Source: JANOAR01 sp031411235 (lineage in GTDB: Bacteria; Verrucomicrobiota; Verrucomicrobiia; Verrucomicrobiales; Verrucomicrobiaceae). From it: DNA of 55,164 bases. How positions within the stretch are numbered: the first letter of the stretch is position 1; each line of letters begins with the position of its first letter. Where the stretch lies: positions 1-55,164 of the forward strand of contig JANOAR010000146.1 in the NCBI GenBank assembly GCA_031411235.1. Reading direction: 5' to 3'. Under the pieces are notes generated by a model. The model was given only the letters and a program-made list of their open reading frames with translations, had not been told where the DNA came from and did no database searches. A program made the translations under genes and the position numbers. Shown one piece after another: positions 7,972 through 16,769 of the stretch.

Positions 7972-8781
7972 ATGGGCAACTTCTTTCCGCGCTGGCTCAA
8001 CTGGCTCCCGTTAAAGCTGGGAGTTGCTGCCCTATTTATCGGCACAGGCGTGTCTCTCGCCGCCAGTTATTACTTCACCCCGAAATACACTCGCGTAGGC
8101 TATGAGCCGACACAGCCAGTGCCTTTTTCGCATAAAATCCATGCCGGACAGCTCGCCATGGATTGCCGCTTTTGCCACAGCTTTGGCGAGCGCAGCAGCC
8201 ACTCCAATGTGCCGACCAATCAGGTCTGTTTCAACTGCCACGGTGCTGGCAAGGGCCAGATCAAGCTCACGTCACCGAAGCTAGAGCCTGTGCGCAAGGC
8301 CGCCGAGACGGGGCAACCCGTGCCCTGGGTCAAGGTTCACGCCGCGCCGGATTATGTCTATTTCAACCACTCGGCTCATCTTAATCGCGGCGTCTCCTGT
8401 GTGAACTGCCACGGCAAGATCAACGAAATGGAAGTCGTGCGTCACGATCAAAGCCAGAGCATGGGTTGGTGCCTCGATTGCCACCGTGCGCCTGAAAACA
8501 ATCTGCGTCCTCTCAGCGAGATCACCAATCTGGCCTACCAGGCGAGCGACCTTGATCGCGCCGCCTTCTATAAGGGTTTGATCGACAAGAAAATCAGCTT
8601 TGAAGACATCGCGGCAGCAGATCCGAAGTTTGAAGGCAAGGTTGCCAAAGATCTGGATGGCCTAGTGGCTGCTGCGAAAGGAATTTACGGCGAAAAGGTC
8701 GCGCAAAAAGAAGTCGGCCTTCAACTCAAAAAGCACTGGCAAGTCGCGCCGCCCGAGACTTGTGCTGCCTGCCATCGCTAA
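7972..8781 (+). CDS. actA: ACIII subunit A, pentaheme cytochrome c
   Basis: 269 residues from ATG 7972. Start 7972 is preferred because translation from there gives a typical N-terminal membrane anchor (residues about 15-33), whereas the open frame further upstream (from 7837) has no such signal and crosses the palindrome. Five CxxCH heme sites are seen: Cys65-His69, Cys86-His90, Cys143-His147, Cys167-His171 and Cys264-His268. ActA is the periplasmic multiheme subunit of alternative complex III, the quinol:cytochrome c oxidoreductase used instead of cytochrome bc1, and relays electrons to the monoheme subunit or to the oxidase. First gene of the operon, 30 bp before actB. Confidence 0.93.
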   Translation: MGNFFPRWLNWLPLKLGVAALFIGTGVSLAASYYFTPKYTRVGYEPTQPVPFSHKIHAGQLAMDCRFCHSFGERSSHSNVPTNQVCFNCHGAGKGQIKLTSPKLEPVRKAAETGQPVPWVKVHAAPDYVYFNHSAHLNRGVSCVNCHGKINEMEVVRHDQSQSMGWCLDCHRAPENNLRPLSEITNLAYQASDLDRAAFYKGLIDKKISFEDIAAADPKFEGKVAKDLDGLVAAAKGIYGEKVAQKEVGLQLKKHWQVAPPETCAACHR

Positions 8782-8811
8782 CCCTCGACCGACAACAGAA
8801 GCGTTCGTTTC

Positions 8812-11800
8812 ATGAAGAAAATCTTCTCACATCCCGAGGAAGCAAAGACTGGCCGTCGCTACTGGCGTAGTGTCAATGAGCTAGAGAATCGCGAAGCCTT
8901 CCTCAAGGCCAATGGCCGCGAGTTCCCACTCGGCGACGAGTTGAGCGAGGAAGAGCGCGAAACGTCGCGTCGCACCTTTTTGCAGCTCATGGGGGCCAGC
9001 GCCAGCCTTATGGGGCTAGCTAGCTGCCGCCGTCCGGTTAAAAACATCCTGCCCTACACCAAGAGCGTCGAGTGGCTCGTGCCCGGCAAGCCTCTCCTCT
9101 ACGCCACCAACATGCCGCGTCCGTATGGCGCGACACCGTTGGTCGTCACCACCCACGAGGGCCGCCCCACCCACCTCACGGGCAACGCCCTGCACCCTTC
9201 GGTCGGCGGCGGTATTGATTCCTTTGCGCAAGCCAGCATCCTCGGCCTTTACGATCCTAACCGTATCCAGAATGTTACCCGCTCGGGCAAGGCCAAGCGT
9301 GGTCGTGAAGACTCGTCCTGGGCTGAATTGAACGCCTTTATCGCCAAGGCGCGTCACGCCTGGAAAGAAGACGGCGGCGAAGGCACAGCCTTCCTCGTCG
9401 GCGCTGAGAACTCGCCCACCACCAGCCGCCTCCGTGCTGAAGTGCTGAAGGCGCTGCCCAAGGCCAAGTTTTACCAGTACGAAGCCATCAACCGCGACGC
9501 CCAGCAGGCCGTTAATAAAGCCCTGCTCGGCGAAGGTGTCACCACCGTGGTGAAGCTAGACAAAGCCTCGCGCATCCTCAGCCTCGACTGTGACTTCCTC
9601 GGTCTTGATCCTGTCTCCGACGACAGCGCCGCCGACTTCACCAAGGGCCGCGACCCCGAGAAGCCCGATGCGATGAACCGTCTCTACGTCATCGAGAATC
9701 GCTACACCCTCACGGGTGGGATGGCTGACCATCGTAAACCTCTCGCCGCTAGCCAGCTTGAGGTTGCCGCTGCGGCCCTCGCTGCCGAGATCGGCAAGAT
9801 CACGGGCGACACAGCCCTCGCTGCCGCCGCCGCCGCCCTTGCGGGCACGGCTGACGAAGCGCTGAAAGCCTGGATTGCGCCTGCGGCCAAGGATTTGGCC
9901 GCCGTCAAGGGTAAGGCCGTCGTGCTTGCGGGCAGCCGCACCTCCGAGGCTGTGCAAGCCCTCGCTGCTGGCATCAACAATGCCCTCGGTGCTTACGGTA
10001 GCGTTATTCAGTTACTCCAAGCCACTGCTGCCGCTCCCGCCGCTGGCAGCCTCGCTGACCTCACTGCTGCTGTGAAAGCGGGCGGCGTGAAAGCCGTCTT
10101 CAGTTTCACCGCCGCCGACTTGTTCTTCGACGCTCCTGGAGCCGAGGATCTGAACAAGCTCTTCAGCGAGAAAAAAGTGGTCGTCATTCACCACGGTCTT
10201 CGCAGCAGCAAGACTCAGCGCGCCTCCAAGTGGAGCATCCCCGCCGCTCATTACCTTGAAAGCTGGGGCGATGTGACCACCAACGACGGAGCCTATGGCA
10301 TCGTCCAGCCGATGATCGCTCCGCTCTTTGATGGTGCCTCCGAGAATGAAGTTTATCTCGCTCTGCTCGGCAAAAAGACCCTTGGTCCAACCGTCGTTGC
10401 CGCCGCCGCAACGCCAGCGGCAGGTGCCGCCCCCCCAGTAGCTGCGGTTGCAGGTAGCGAAGATGATCCCGCCTATACCGCCGTCCGCGAAACTTTCGCC
10501 AAGATCGCTGGCAGCCTCGACGAGCAGAAGTGGAACTTCACCCTCCGCGACGGCTTCCTCAAAGGCAGCAAAGGCACCGCCGCTACTGCGGCACTCAATG
10601 CCGCCGCCGTTGCTGCCCTCGTTGGTAAGGCCAAGCCCGTCGCCGCTCCTTCCAAGGATGCCCTCGAAGTCGTGCTCGTGCCCGACAGTAGCATCTGGGA
10701 TGGCCGCTACATTAACAATGCTTGGCTGCAAGAAGCCCCCGATCCCATCACCAAGCTGACCTGGGACAACGCCGCGCTCATCGGCTCCAAGACCTTCCGC
10801 GAACTTGGCTTGAAACAAGGCCAGATGGTCGAGATCACCACGGCTTCCGGCAAGCTTGCCTTGCCCGCTCTCGAAGCCCCCGGCCACGTCTCCAACAGCA
10901 TCACCATCCAGCTTGGCTACGGTCAAGTCGGCGTGGGCAGCGTCGCCCAGCAGGCGATGGTCAATTTCAACACTTCCGAAGTCGGCGAAGAATTCGCCAA
11001 GTGCGGCTTCGATGCTTACGGCCTGCGTAGCAGTGCCAGCGAATGGGTTATCACGGGTGCCAAGCTCGCCGTGCAGAGCACCATCTACCCACTCGCCATC
11101 ACGCAGGAGCATAACACCATGGAAGGCCGCGCGGTCTATCGCGAAGGCACCACCGAGGAATACAAGGCCGAGCCTAATTTCGCGCAAGTCACAGGCACCG
11201 ATGGCCACGCTCCCGACCCGATCAGCCTCTACGGTGGTCAGTTCGGCAGGAAGACAACGACCAATCCCGACGGCTTCAATTACGAAACGAAGCACCAGTG
11301 GGGCATGACCATTGACCTCAGCAAGTGCATCGGTTGCACGGCTTGTTTGATCGCTTGCCAGTCGGAAAACAACATCGCCGTCGTCGGTAAGGATCAGGTC
11401 ATCAAAGGCCGTGTGATGCAGTGGATCCGTATGGATCGCTACTTCGCCACGCCACGCCTCGACGAGCTGCCCGCCTCCACCGACTTCACGGGTGAAGAGC
11501 TGGAAAACGCCGAGATGGTCACTCAGCCGATGGCTTGCCAGCAGTGCGAAGCCGCTCCGTGCGAAACCGTCTGCCCCGTCAACGCCACCGTTCACACCGA
11601 AGAAGGCCTGAACGCCATGGCCTACAACCGCTGCATCGGCACCCGCTACTGCGCCAACAACTGCCCTTACACCGCGCGTCGCTTCAACTGGTTCGACTAC
11701 AACAAGCGTCCGCTCGACGAGCTTTACAAAGGCCCGCTCAGCAACCCTGAGAAGACAGGCGTGCGCGAGATCAGCAAGCTGCAAAAGAACCCCAACGTCA

Positions 11801-12150
11801 CCGTCCGTATGCGTGGTGTCATCGAGAAATGCACCTACTGCGTGCAGCGTCTTGAGAGCGCTAAGATTGTGCAAATGCAATCCCAGCGCGATAGCAAAGA
11901 CTTCCGCGTCGCCGCCGACGGTGTGAAGACCGCCTGCCAGCAGTCTTGCCCCACGGGAGCCATCGAGTTCGGCGACCTCGCCAACAAGGACAGCACCATC
12001 AACAAGACCAAGGCATCGCTGCGCAACTACACGGTGCTAAAGTATCTCAACACGCTGCCGCGCACCTCTTACCTGGCCCGCATCCGCAACGTCAACGCCG
12101 ACATGCCCGGTGCCGCAGGCATCACCGCTTGGAGCAAACTGAATTCCTAA
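8812..12150 (+). CDS. actB: ACIII subunit B, molybdopterin-oxidoreductase-like/Fe-S fusion protein
   Basis: 1112 residues. Near residue 50 there is a Tat-like S-R-R-T-F-L-Q-L-M followed by a lipobox-like L-A-S-C, consistent with export and lipidation. The middle, Ala-rich part (about 60-830) resembles the molybdopterin-oxidoreductase fold. In characterised ACIII it holds no molybdenum cofactor. The C-terminal part carries four cysteine groups for Fe-S clusters: CIGCTACLIAC (from about 839), CQQCEAAPCETVCP (from about 909), CIGTRYCANNCP (from about 941) and CTYC with CQQSCP (from about 1007). Its role is to pass quinol-derived electrons towards the hemes. It stops 3 bp before actC. Confidence 0.95.
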   Translation: MKKIFSHPEEAKTGRRYWRSVNELENREAFLKANGREFPLGDELSEEERETSRRTFLQLMGASASLMGLASCRRPVKNILPYTKSVEWLVPGKPLLYATNMPRPYGATPLVVTTHEGRPTHLTGNALHPSVGGGIDSFAQASILGLYDPNRIQNVTRSGKAKRGREDSSWAELNAFIAKARHAWKEDGGEGTAFLVGAENSPTTSRLRAEVLKALPKAKFYQYEAINRDAQQAVNKALLGEGVTTVVKLDKASRILSLDCDFLGLDPVSDDSAADFTKGRDPEKPDAMNRLYVIENRYTLTGGMADHRKPLAASQLEVAAAALAAEIGKITGDTALAAAAAALAGTADEALKAWIAPAAKDLAAVKGKAVVLAGSRTSEAVQALAAGINNALGAYGSVIQLLQATAAAPAAGSLADLTAAVKAGGVKAVFSFTAADLFFDAPGAEDLNKLFSEKKVVVIHHGLRSSKTQRASKWSIPAAHYLESWGDVTTNDGAYGIVQPMIAPLFDGASENEVYLALLGKKTLGPTVVAAAATPAAGAAPPVAAVAGSEDDPAYTAVRETFAKIAGSLDEQKWNFTLRDGFLKGSKGTAATAALNAAAVAALVGKAKPVAAPSKDALEVVLVPDSSIWDGRYINNAWLQEAPDPITKLTWDNAALIGSKTFRELGLKQGQMVEITTASGKLALPALEAPGHVSNSITIQLGYGQVGVGSVAQQAMVNFNTSEVGEEFAKCGFDAYGLRSSASEWVITGAKLAVQSTIYPLAITQEHNTMEGRAVYREGTTEEYKAEPNFAQVTGTDGHAPDPISLYGGQFGRKTTTNPDGFNYETKHQWGMTIDLSKCIGCTACLIACQSENNIAVVGKDQVIKGRVMQWIRMDRYFATPRLDELPASTDFTGEELENAEMVTQPMACQQCEAAPCETVCPVNATVHTEEGLNAMAYNRCIGTRYCANNCPYTARRFNWFDYNKRPLDELYKGPLSNPEKTGVREISKLQKNPNVTVRMRGVIEKCTYCVQRLESAKIVQMQSQRDSKDFRVAADGVKTACQQSCPTGAIEFGDLANKDSTINKTKASLRNYTVLKYLNTLPRTSYLARIRNVNADMPGAAGITAWSKLNS

Positions 12151-12153
12151 CCC

Positions 12154-13650
12154 ATGGCAGCCACCGACACAGCCTCCGCCGACCACGCCCCCAGCGGCTA
12201 CACCGCCCTGGATCGCGAGCCCTTGGTGCTGAACAACCGTTCTTACAGTTGGATCACCAACCGCATCTGCGGCATCATCGAGAACAAGCAACCTCTGCTC
12301 TGGTGGTTGCTCTTCTTGCCCTCCGTCGCGCTTACCGGATTGATGGTTTATTGCTTCTGCTACCTCATCGCCACAGGCGTCGGGGTGTGGGGCCAGAAGC
12401 AGCCCGTCGATTGGGCTTGGGACATCACCAACTTCGTTTTCTGGATCGGTATCGGCCACGCTGGCACCCTCATCTCGGCCATTCTTTTCCTCACTCGGCA
12501 AAAGTGGCGCACGTCTGTCAATCGCGCCGCCGAGGCCATGACCTTGTTCGCCGTGATGTGCGCGGGTCTGTTCCCCGCCTTCCACGTCGGTCGTGTGTGG
12601 ATGGTCTGGTTCCTTGCTCCCATTCCGAATGCCAATGCCATCTGGCAGAACTTCAAGTCGCCGCTGCTGTGGGACGTGTTCGCCGTTTCGACTTACTTCA
12701 GTGTTTCGGTGGTCTTCTGGTTCCTCGGCCTTGTGCCTGATTTGGCAACCCTGCGCGACCGTTGCAAGCCCGGTATCAAGAAGGCGCTCTACGGCTTCTT
12801 CGCCCTCGGCTGGCGCGGTGCGAACCGCCATTGGAGCCACTACGAGACCGCCTACATGCTGCTCGCCGCGCTCTCCACCCCGCTGGTGCTTTCCGTCCAC
12901 TCCGTCGTTTCGTTCGACTTCGCCACCTCAGTCGTTCCGGGTTGGCACACCACCATCTTCCCGCCCTACTTCGTTGCTGGTGCCATCTTCGGTGGCTTCG
13001 CGATGGTGCTCACGCTGATGATCCCCGTCCGCGCCATTTATGGCCTGCACGATCTCATTACGCCCAAGCACATCGACAACATGGCGAAGATCATTTTGCT
13101 GACTGGCACCATCGTTGGCTACGCCTACTGCATGGAGCTTTTCATGGCCTATTACAGCAGCAGCCCTGGCGAGCGTGCAGCCTTCCTGATCCGCACGCTG
13201 CATGGACCTAGCACCCCTTATTATTACGCGATGTTCTTCTGCAACGTCATCGCCCCGCAGGTCTTTTGGGTTCGCAAGCTGCGCACCCACATCGTCACTG
13301 TGATGATCGTCTGCATGTTCGTGAACTTCGGCATGTGGTATGAGCGCTACGTCATCATCGTCACCACCTTGGAGCGTCTGCTGATCCCTGGTAGCTGGGG
13401 TGTCTTTAGCGCCACTTGGGTCGATAAATTGACCTTCCTCGGCACCTTTGGTTTCTTCATGATGAACTTCCTGCTTTTCCTGCGCTTCCTGCCAGTGATC
13501 GCTATCGCCGAAGTCAAAGGCGTGAAGCCCGAAGCCAATCCACACCACGGCGATAGCCATGAGCATGGTATCCAAGAAGATACCGTCATGGGCTACGAAC
13601 CTCCCTCCTGCATCCAACCCCAGGGTGCGCCAACCGTCGCAACCGCCTAA
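12154..13650 (+). CDS. actC: ACIII subunit C, NrfD/PsrC-type quinol-binding membrane protein
   Basis: 498 residues with about ten membrane helices. The N-terminal segment (DREPLVLNNRSYSWITNRIC) and following helices match the NrfD-like ActC family, which forms the quinol-oxidising membrane core of ACIII together with ActF. His and Asp residues along helices (for example F-P-A-F-H-V-G-R and S-V-H-S-V-V-S-F-D) fit the proposed quinol and proton path. It follows actB after 3 bp and precedes actD by 12 bp, so it is tightly linked within the operon. The C-terminal tail is His-rich (HHGDSHEHG). Confidence 0.95.
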   Translation: MAATDTASADHAPSGYTALDREPLVLNNRSYSWITNRICGIIENKQPLLWWLLFLPSVALTGLMVYCFCYLIATGVGVWGQKQPVDWAWDITNFVFWIGIGHAGTLISAILFLTRQKWRTSVNRAAEAMTLFAVMCAGLFPAFHVGRVWMVWFLAPIPNANAIWQNFKSPLLWDVFAVSTYFSVSVVFWFLGLVPDLATLRDRCKPGIKKALYGFFALGWRGANRHWSHYETAYMLLAALSTPLVLSVHSVVSFDFATSVVPGWHTTIFPPYFVAGAIFGGFAMVLTLMIPVRAIYGLHDLITPKHIDNMAKIILLTGTIVGYAYCMELFMAYYSSSPGERAAFLIRTLHGPSTPYYYAMFFCNVIAPQVFWVRKLRTHIVTVMIVCMFVNFGMWYERYVIIVTTLERLLIPGSWGVFSATWVDKLTFLGTFGFFMMNFLLFLRFLPVIAIAEVKGVKPEANPHHGDSHEHGIQEDTVMGYEPPSCIQPQGAPTVATA

Positions 13651-13662
13651 CTGAAACCCACT

Positions 13663-14217
13663 GTGAGCAACACACTCAGAAGAGTTCACGGCTACCTCGC
13701 CGAGTTCGACAGCGCCTCCGACATCTACCACGCCGCCGAAAAGGTCTGCGAGGCAGGTTACTCGCGCTGGGACTGCCATACCCCTTTCCCCATTCACGGC
13801 CTTGATGGCGCAATGGGTGTGCAGCGTAGCAAGCTCCCTTGGCTCGTGTTTTTCGGCGGCATGACGGGCACTACGGTTGCCTTCCTGCTGCAATTCATCA
13901 CCCAGGTGAAGCTTTACCCGACTATCGTGCAGGCCAAGCCCGCCAGCATCATGTCGCTACCCGCGTGGTTCCCCGTGATGTTCGAGTTGACCGTGCTCTT
14001 CTCGGCCTTCACCACTCTGTTCGGCCTCTTTGCCATCATTGGCCTGCCGCGTTGGAATCACCCCATCTTTAGTTCCAAGCGCTTTGGTCGTTTCTCCGAT
14101 GACGGCTTTTTCGTCTGCATCGAAGCCCGCGATCCCAAGTTCACCGCCGAAGGCACCAAGGCCTTCCTTGAGCAGCTCGGTGGCAAACACGTAGAACTCG
14201 TGGAGGACGACATCTGA
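13663..14217 (+). CDS. actD: ACIII subunit D (DUF3341)
   Basis: 184 residues. The start is GTG 13663. The sequence opens with G-Y-L-A-E-F-D, then C-H-T-P-F-P-I-H-G-L-D, two membrane helices (about 59-80 and 98-124), and ends in a soluble domain with D-G-F-F-V-C-I-E-A. This is the DUF3341 architecture of ActD, a peripheral ACIII subunit without cofactors that stabilises the complex on the cytoplasmic side. It lies between actC and actE, in the canonical order. Confidence 0.93.
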   Translation: MSNTLRRVHGYLAEFDSASDIYHAAEKVCEAGYSRWDCHTPFPIHGLDGAMGVQRSKLPWLVFFGGMTGTTVAFLLQFITQVKLYPTIVQAKPASIMSLPAWFPVMFELTVLFSAFTTLFGLFAIIGLPRWNHPIFSSKRFGRFSDDGFFVCIEARDPKFTAEGTKAFLEQLGGKHVELVEDDI

Positions 14218-14251
14218 TCGCTACGCGCCCAACCGCGATCACACTCACGCC

Positions 14252-14905
14252 ATGAAATACTTCTTCATCAGTTACCTCTTCGCCGCGATCATCGTGGTCT
14301 CCGCCGCTGGTCTGCGTGGCTCGAAGAGCGAGCAGCCACCCATCGAAATCTTCGATGACCTCGACCACCAGGCGAAAGTAAAGTACCAGGCGGCCAGCGC
14401 CTTCTTTGCCGATGGTATCGGTACTCGCGCTCACGTTGCTCACACCGTGCCGATGGGTTTCGACCTTCCCGCAAAAGCAGCCGCCGACGGTGCTCTGCCG
14501 CCTGTGTTTGGCTTCGCCAACGGCGTGGACTTCTACTCCACGGGCAAGGTCGGCGACTTCTTTGGCGACGGCATCCCTGCTGAGCTCAGTGTTGATTTTA
14601 AGTTCCTCGAACGCGGCCAACAGCGCTACAACATCTACTGTGCCGTCTGTCACGGCCAAGCTGGCAACGGCAAAGGCATCACCTCGAAATACGGCATCCT
14701 CACCGCCTACAATTTCCAGCAACCCGGCGCGACGGATGCTACCCAGCCCGCCTTCCGCCCGACGGGTGCCATGTTTGATACCATCACCAATGGCAAGGGC
14801 CTCATGGGTCCGTACGGCGGCGCACTGCCCGTGCGAGATCGCTGGGCCATCATCGCCTACATCCGCACCCTGCAAGCCGCAGGTAAGGCAGCGGGAGTCC
14901 AGTAA
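14252..14905 (+). CDS. actE: ACIII subunit E, monoheme cytochrome c
   Basis: 217 residues with an N-terminal hydrophobic anchor (residues 4-20) and one heme site, Cys130-x-x-Cys133-His134, in IYCAVCHGQAGNGKG. A methionine in G-K-G-L-M-G-P-Y-G is a candidate sixth ligand. ActE is the exit cytochrome of ACIII, handing electrons to a soluble or oxidase-bound cytochrome c. The region between residues 30 and 120 is longer than a minimal class I cytochrome and fits the ActE family. Its position after actD is the canonical order. Confidence 0.92.
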   Translation: MKYFFISYLFAAIIVVSAAGLRGSKSEQPPIEIFDDLDHQAKVKYQAASAFFADGIGTRAHVAHTVPMGFDLPAKAAADGALPPVFGFANGVDFYSTGKVGDFFGDGIPAELSVDFKFLERGQQRYNIYCAVCHGQAGNGKGITSKYGILTAYNFQQPGATDATQPAFRPTGAMFDTITNGKGLMGPYGGALPVRDRWAIIAYIRTLQAAGKAAGVQ

Positions 14906-14922
14906 CGGCCAGCATATTGAGC

Positions 14923-16212
14923 ATGAGTCACCATCACGTCAGTTTCAAAGACCTGCCTGCCGGCGGGGAGAAATTCGAGCCCGCAAAGGCATCGAAGCTC
15001 ATTGGCACGCTCCTCGTTCTCGGCCTCGCTGGCCTCGCAGGATCGGCCTACTACTTCATCAACGAAAGCACTCGCGCGGCCTTCGCTTACAGTTGGCTTT
15101 TCGCGGTCTTTTTCAGCTTCACCTTCATTGTGGGCGGGGTCTTCTGGATCATGCTGCACAATGCTTCCAACTCCAGTTGGGGTGTCGCCGTGCGCCGCTT
15201 ATTTGAGCAGCTTGCGAACATGGCCCCTTGGGTCGGCGTGCTCGCCTTGCCCTTCTTGTTGCCACAGGTGCAGGACGCACTTTGGGAGTGGTTCCCGTAT
15301 CATCGTGCGGCTGAAGCGGCTCATGCGGCCTCGCTCGAAGAAGGCCTGCACCATATCAACGCCCCGCACGCTCTTGTCGAAAAAGCAGGCTACATGAACA
15401 TCAAGTTCTGGTACTTCCGCTTCTTCTTCTACTTCGGCGTCCTCACCTACATCGCTCGCAAGTTGCGGGGCTTCTTCCTCGCCCAGGACAAGGACGGCGA
15501 CATCAAGCATACGCTCAATGCCCGCGGCTTTGCTTGTCTCTTGTTCCTGCCCTTCGCCCTCACCGCCACCTTCGCCTCCGTCGATTGGCTCATGGGTCTC
15601 GACTACCTGTGGTTCAGCACCATGTGGGGTGTTTATATCTTCGCAGGTTGTGCTTGGTCTTCCATGGCCCTCACCATTCTCGTCCTCACTTACCTGCGCA
15701 GCATCGGCTACATGCTCAAAGTCACGACGATGGAGCACTACCACTTGATGGGTAAGCTGCTGTTCGCCTTCACCGTCTTCTGGGCCTACATCGCCTTCAG
15801 CCAGTACTTCCTCATCTGGTATGCCAATATCCCCGAGGAGACTCGCTTCTACCTCATCCGCAACACGGGCGAATGGCGTTGGGTTTCGATCTTCATTGTC
15901 GCCGGTCACTTCATCGTGCCCTTCGTAGCCCTGCTCTCGCAGACCCGCAAAAAGAACCCCACCATGATCTGCCTCGTCTGCGTCTGGGTGCTCTTCATGC
16001 ATCTCGTGGACATGTATTGGAACGTCATCCCCGAGCGCGGCCCCTCCCTTGCCAAGACCGTCCTCATCGACGGAGCCTGGAAAGGCGACATCGTCGCCCT
16101 TGTCGGTGTCTTCTGCACGCTGGGTTACATCTTCATGCGCTCGCTGGGAAAACACAGCCTGTATGCCCATCGCGATCCTCGCCTCGTCGAATCCGTCAAC
16201 GTGATCAACTAA
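14923..16212 (+). CDS. actF: ACIII subunit F, integral membrane subunit
   Basis: 429 residues from ATG 14923; an in-frame TTG 6 bp earlier is less likely. About ten membrane helices; it is related to ActC and the NrfD family, but shorter. Motifs such as S-V-D-W-L-M-G-L-D-Y-L-W-F-S-T and F-S-Q-Y-F-L-I-W-Y-A-N are typical of ActF. It pairs with ActC in the membrane and is proposed to contribute to proton translocation. It follows actE after 17 bp, and the next ORF begins 9 bp after its stop. Confidence 0.92.
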   Translation: MSHHHVSFKDLPAGGEKFEPAKASKLIGTLLVLGLAGLAGSAYYFINESTRAAFAYSWLFAVFFSFTFIVGGVFWIMLHNASNSSWGVAVRRLFEQLANMAPWVGVLALPFLLPQVQDALWEWFPYHRAAEAAHAASLEEGLHHINAPHALVEKAGYMNIKFWYFRFFFYFGVLTYIARKLRGFFLAQDKDGDIKHTLNARGFACLLFLPFALTATFASVDWLMGLDYLWFSTMWGVYIFAGCAWSSMALTILVLTYLRSIGYMLKVTTMEHYHLMGKLLFAFTVFWAYIAFSQYFLIWYANIPEETRFYLIRNTGEWRWVSIFIVAGHFIVPFVALLSQTRKKNPTMICLVCVWVLFMHLVDMYWNVIPERGPSLAKTVLIDGAWKGDIVALVGVFCTLGYIFMRSLGKHSLYAHRDPRLVESVNVIN

Positions 16213-16221
16213 TTGCTGCCC

Positions 16222-16728
16222 ATGTCTGATTCCGCCCACACTCACCCCACCGCGCCAGGATTCGTCTGGATCCTCGCATCCTTTGCGGCTTTTGCTGTCG
16301 TGACCGTGCTCGTCCAGAGCAACTTCGGCAACGACATCAGTGACCCTGCCGCGAAGGGTCGCCTAGAGAACAAAAAGGAAATCCTCGAAGCCCAAACCGC
16401 GCTCGTTGCCAAGATGAACTTGGTGCAAGGCAAGTCGGCAGAGTCCCTCACCAAAGCGGTGGAAACCATCAAGGCCATGAAGCCCACGACCAGCACCATT
16501 GCTGTTCCCGGCTCGCCGACTCAGCTCAAACAAGCTGCTGCTGCTGCGGTGCCAGCCGCTTCGCCAACGGCACCTGCCGCTCCAGCTACCACGCCAGTCG
16601 TTCCTGCTCCAGTTACGGCACCCGCTACCACACCCACCGTTCCAGTTCCCGCTCCTAAACCAGCCGCTCCTCCCGCGCCTGTAACGGCACCCGTCGTCCC
16701 ACCTTCCCCCGCCGCTCCCGCGAAATAG
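16222..16728 (+). CDS. Membrane-anchored Pro/Ala-rich protein of the respiratory operon
   Basis: 168 residues from ATG 16222. One helix spans about residues 12-31, followed by a helical, charged segment (about 40-90) and a low-complexity Pro/Ala/Val/Thr tail (about 96-168) in which TAPA-, TTP- and PAPV-like units recur. I do not recognise a family. Some ACIII operons carry a small extra gene called actG after actF, and this gene holds that position, but similarity was not established. A tether or spacer joining ACIII to the next complex is conceivable but is speculation. Confidence 0.7.
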   Translation: MSDSAHTHPTAPGFVWILASFAAFAVVTVLVQSNFGNDISDPAAKGRLENKKEILEAQTALVAKMNLVQGKSAESLTKAVETIKAMKPTTSTIAVPGSPTQLKQAAAAAVPAASPTAPAAPATTPVVPAPVTAPATTPTVPVPAPKPAAPPAPVTAPVVPPSPAAPAK

Positions 16729-16769
16729 CCCTCGCGAGTTATCGTCATTCGTCATTCGACCTTCCCATT

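Noticed and set aside
10012..11880. A 622-codon open frame on the minus strand inside actB
   Set aside because: It is a mirror of GC-rich, Ala-rich actB codons. actB matches a known family along its whole length, and the antisense peptide has no recognisable domain.
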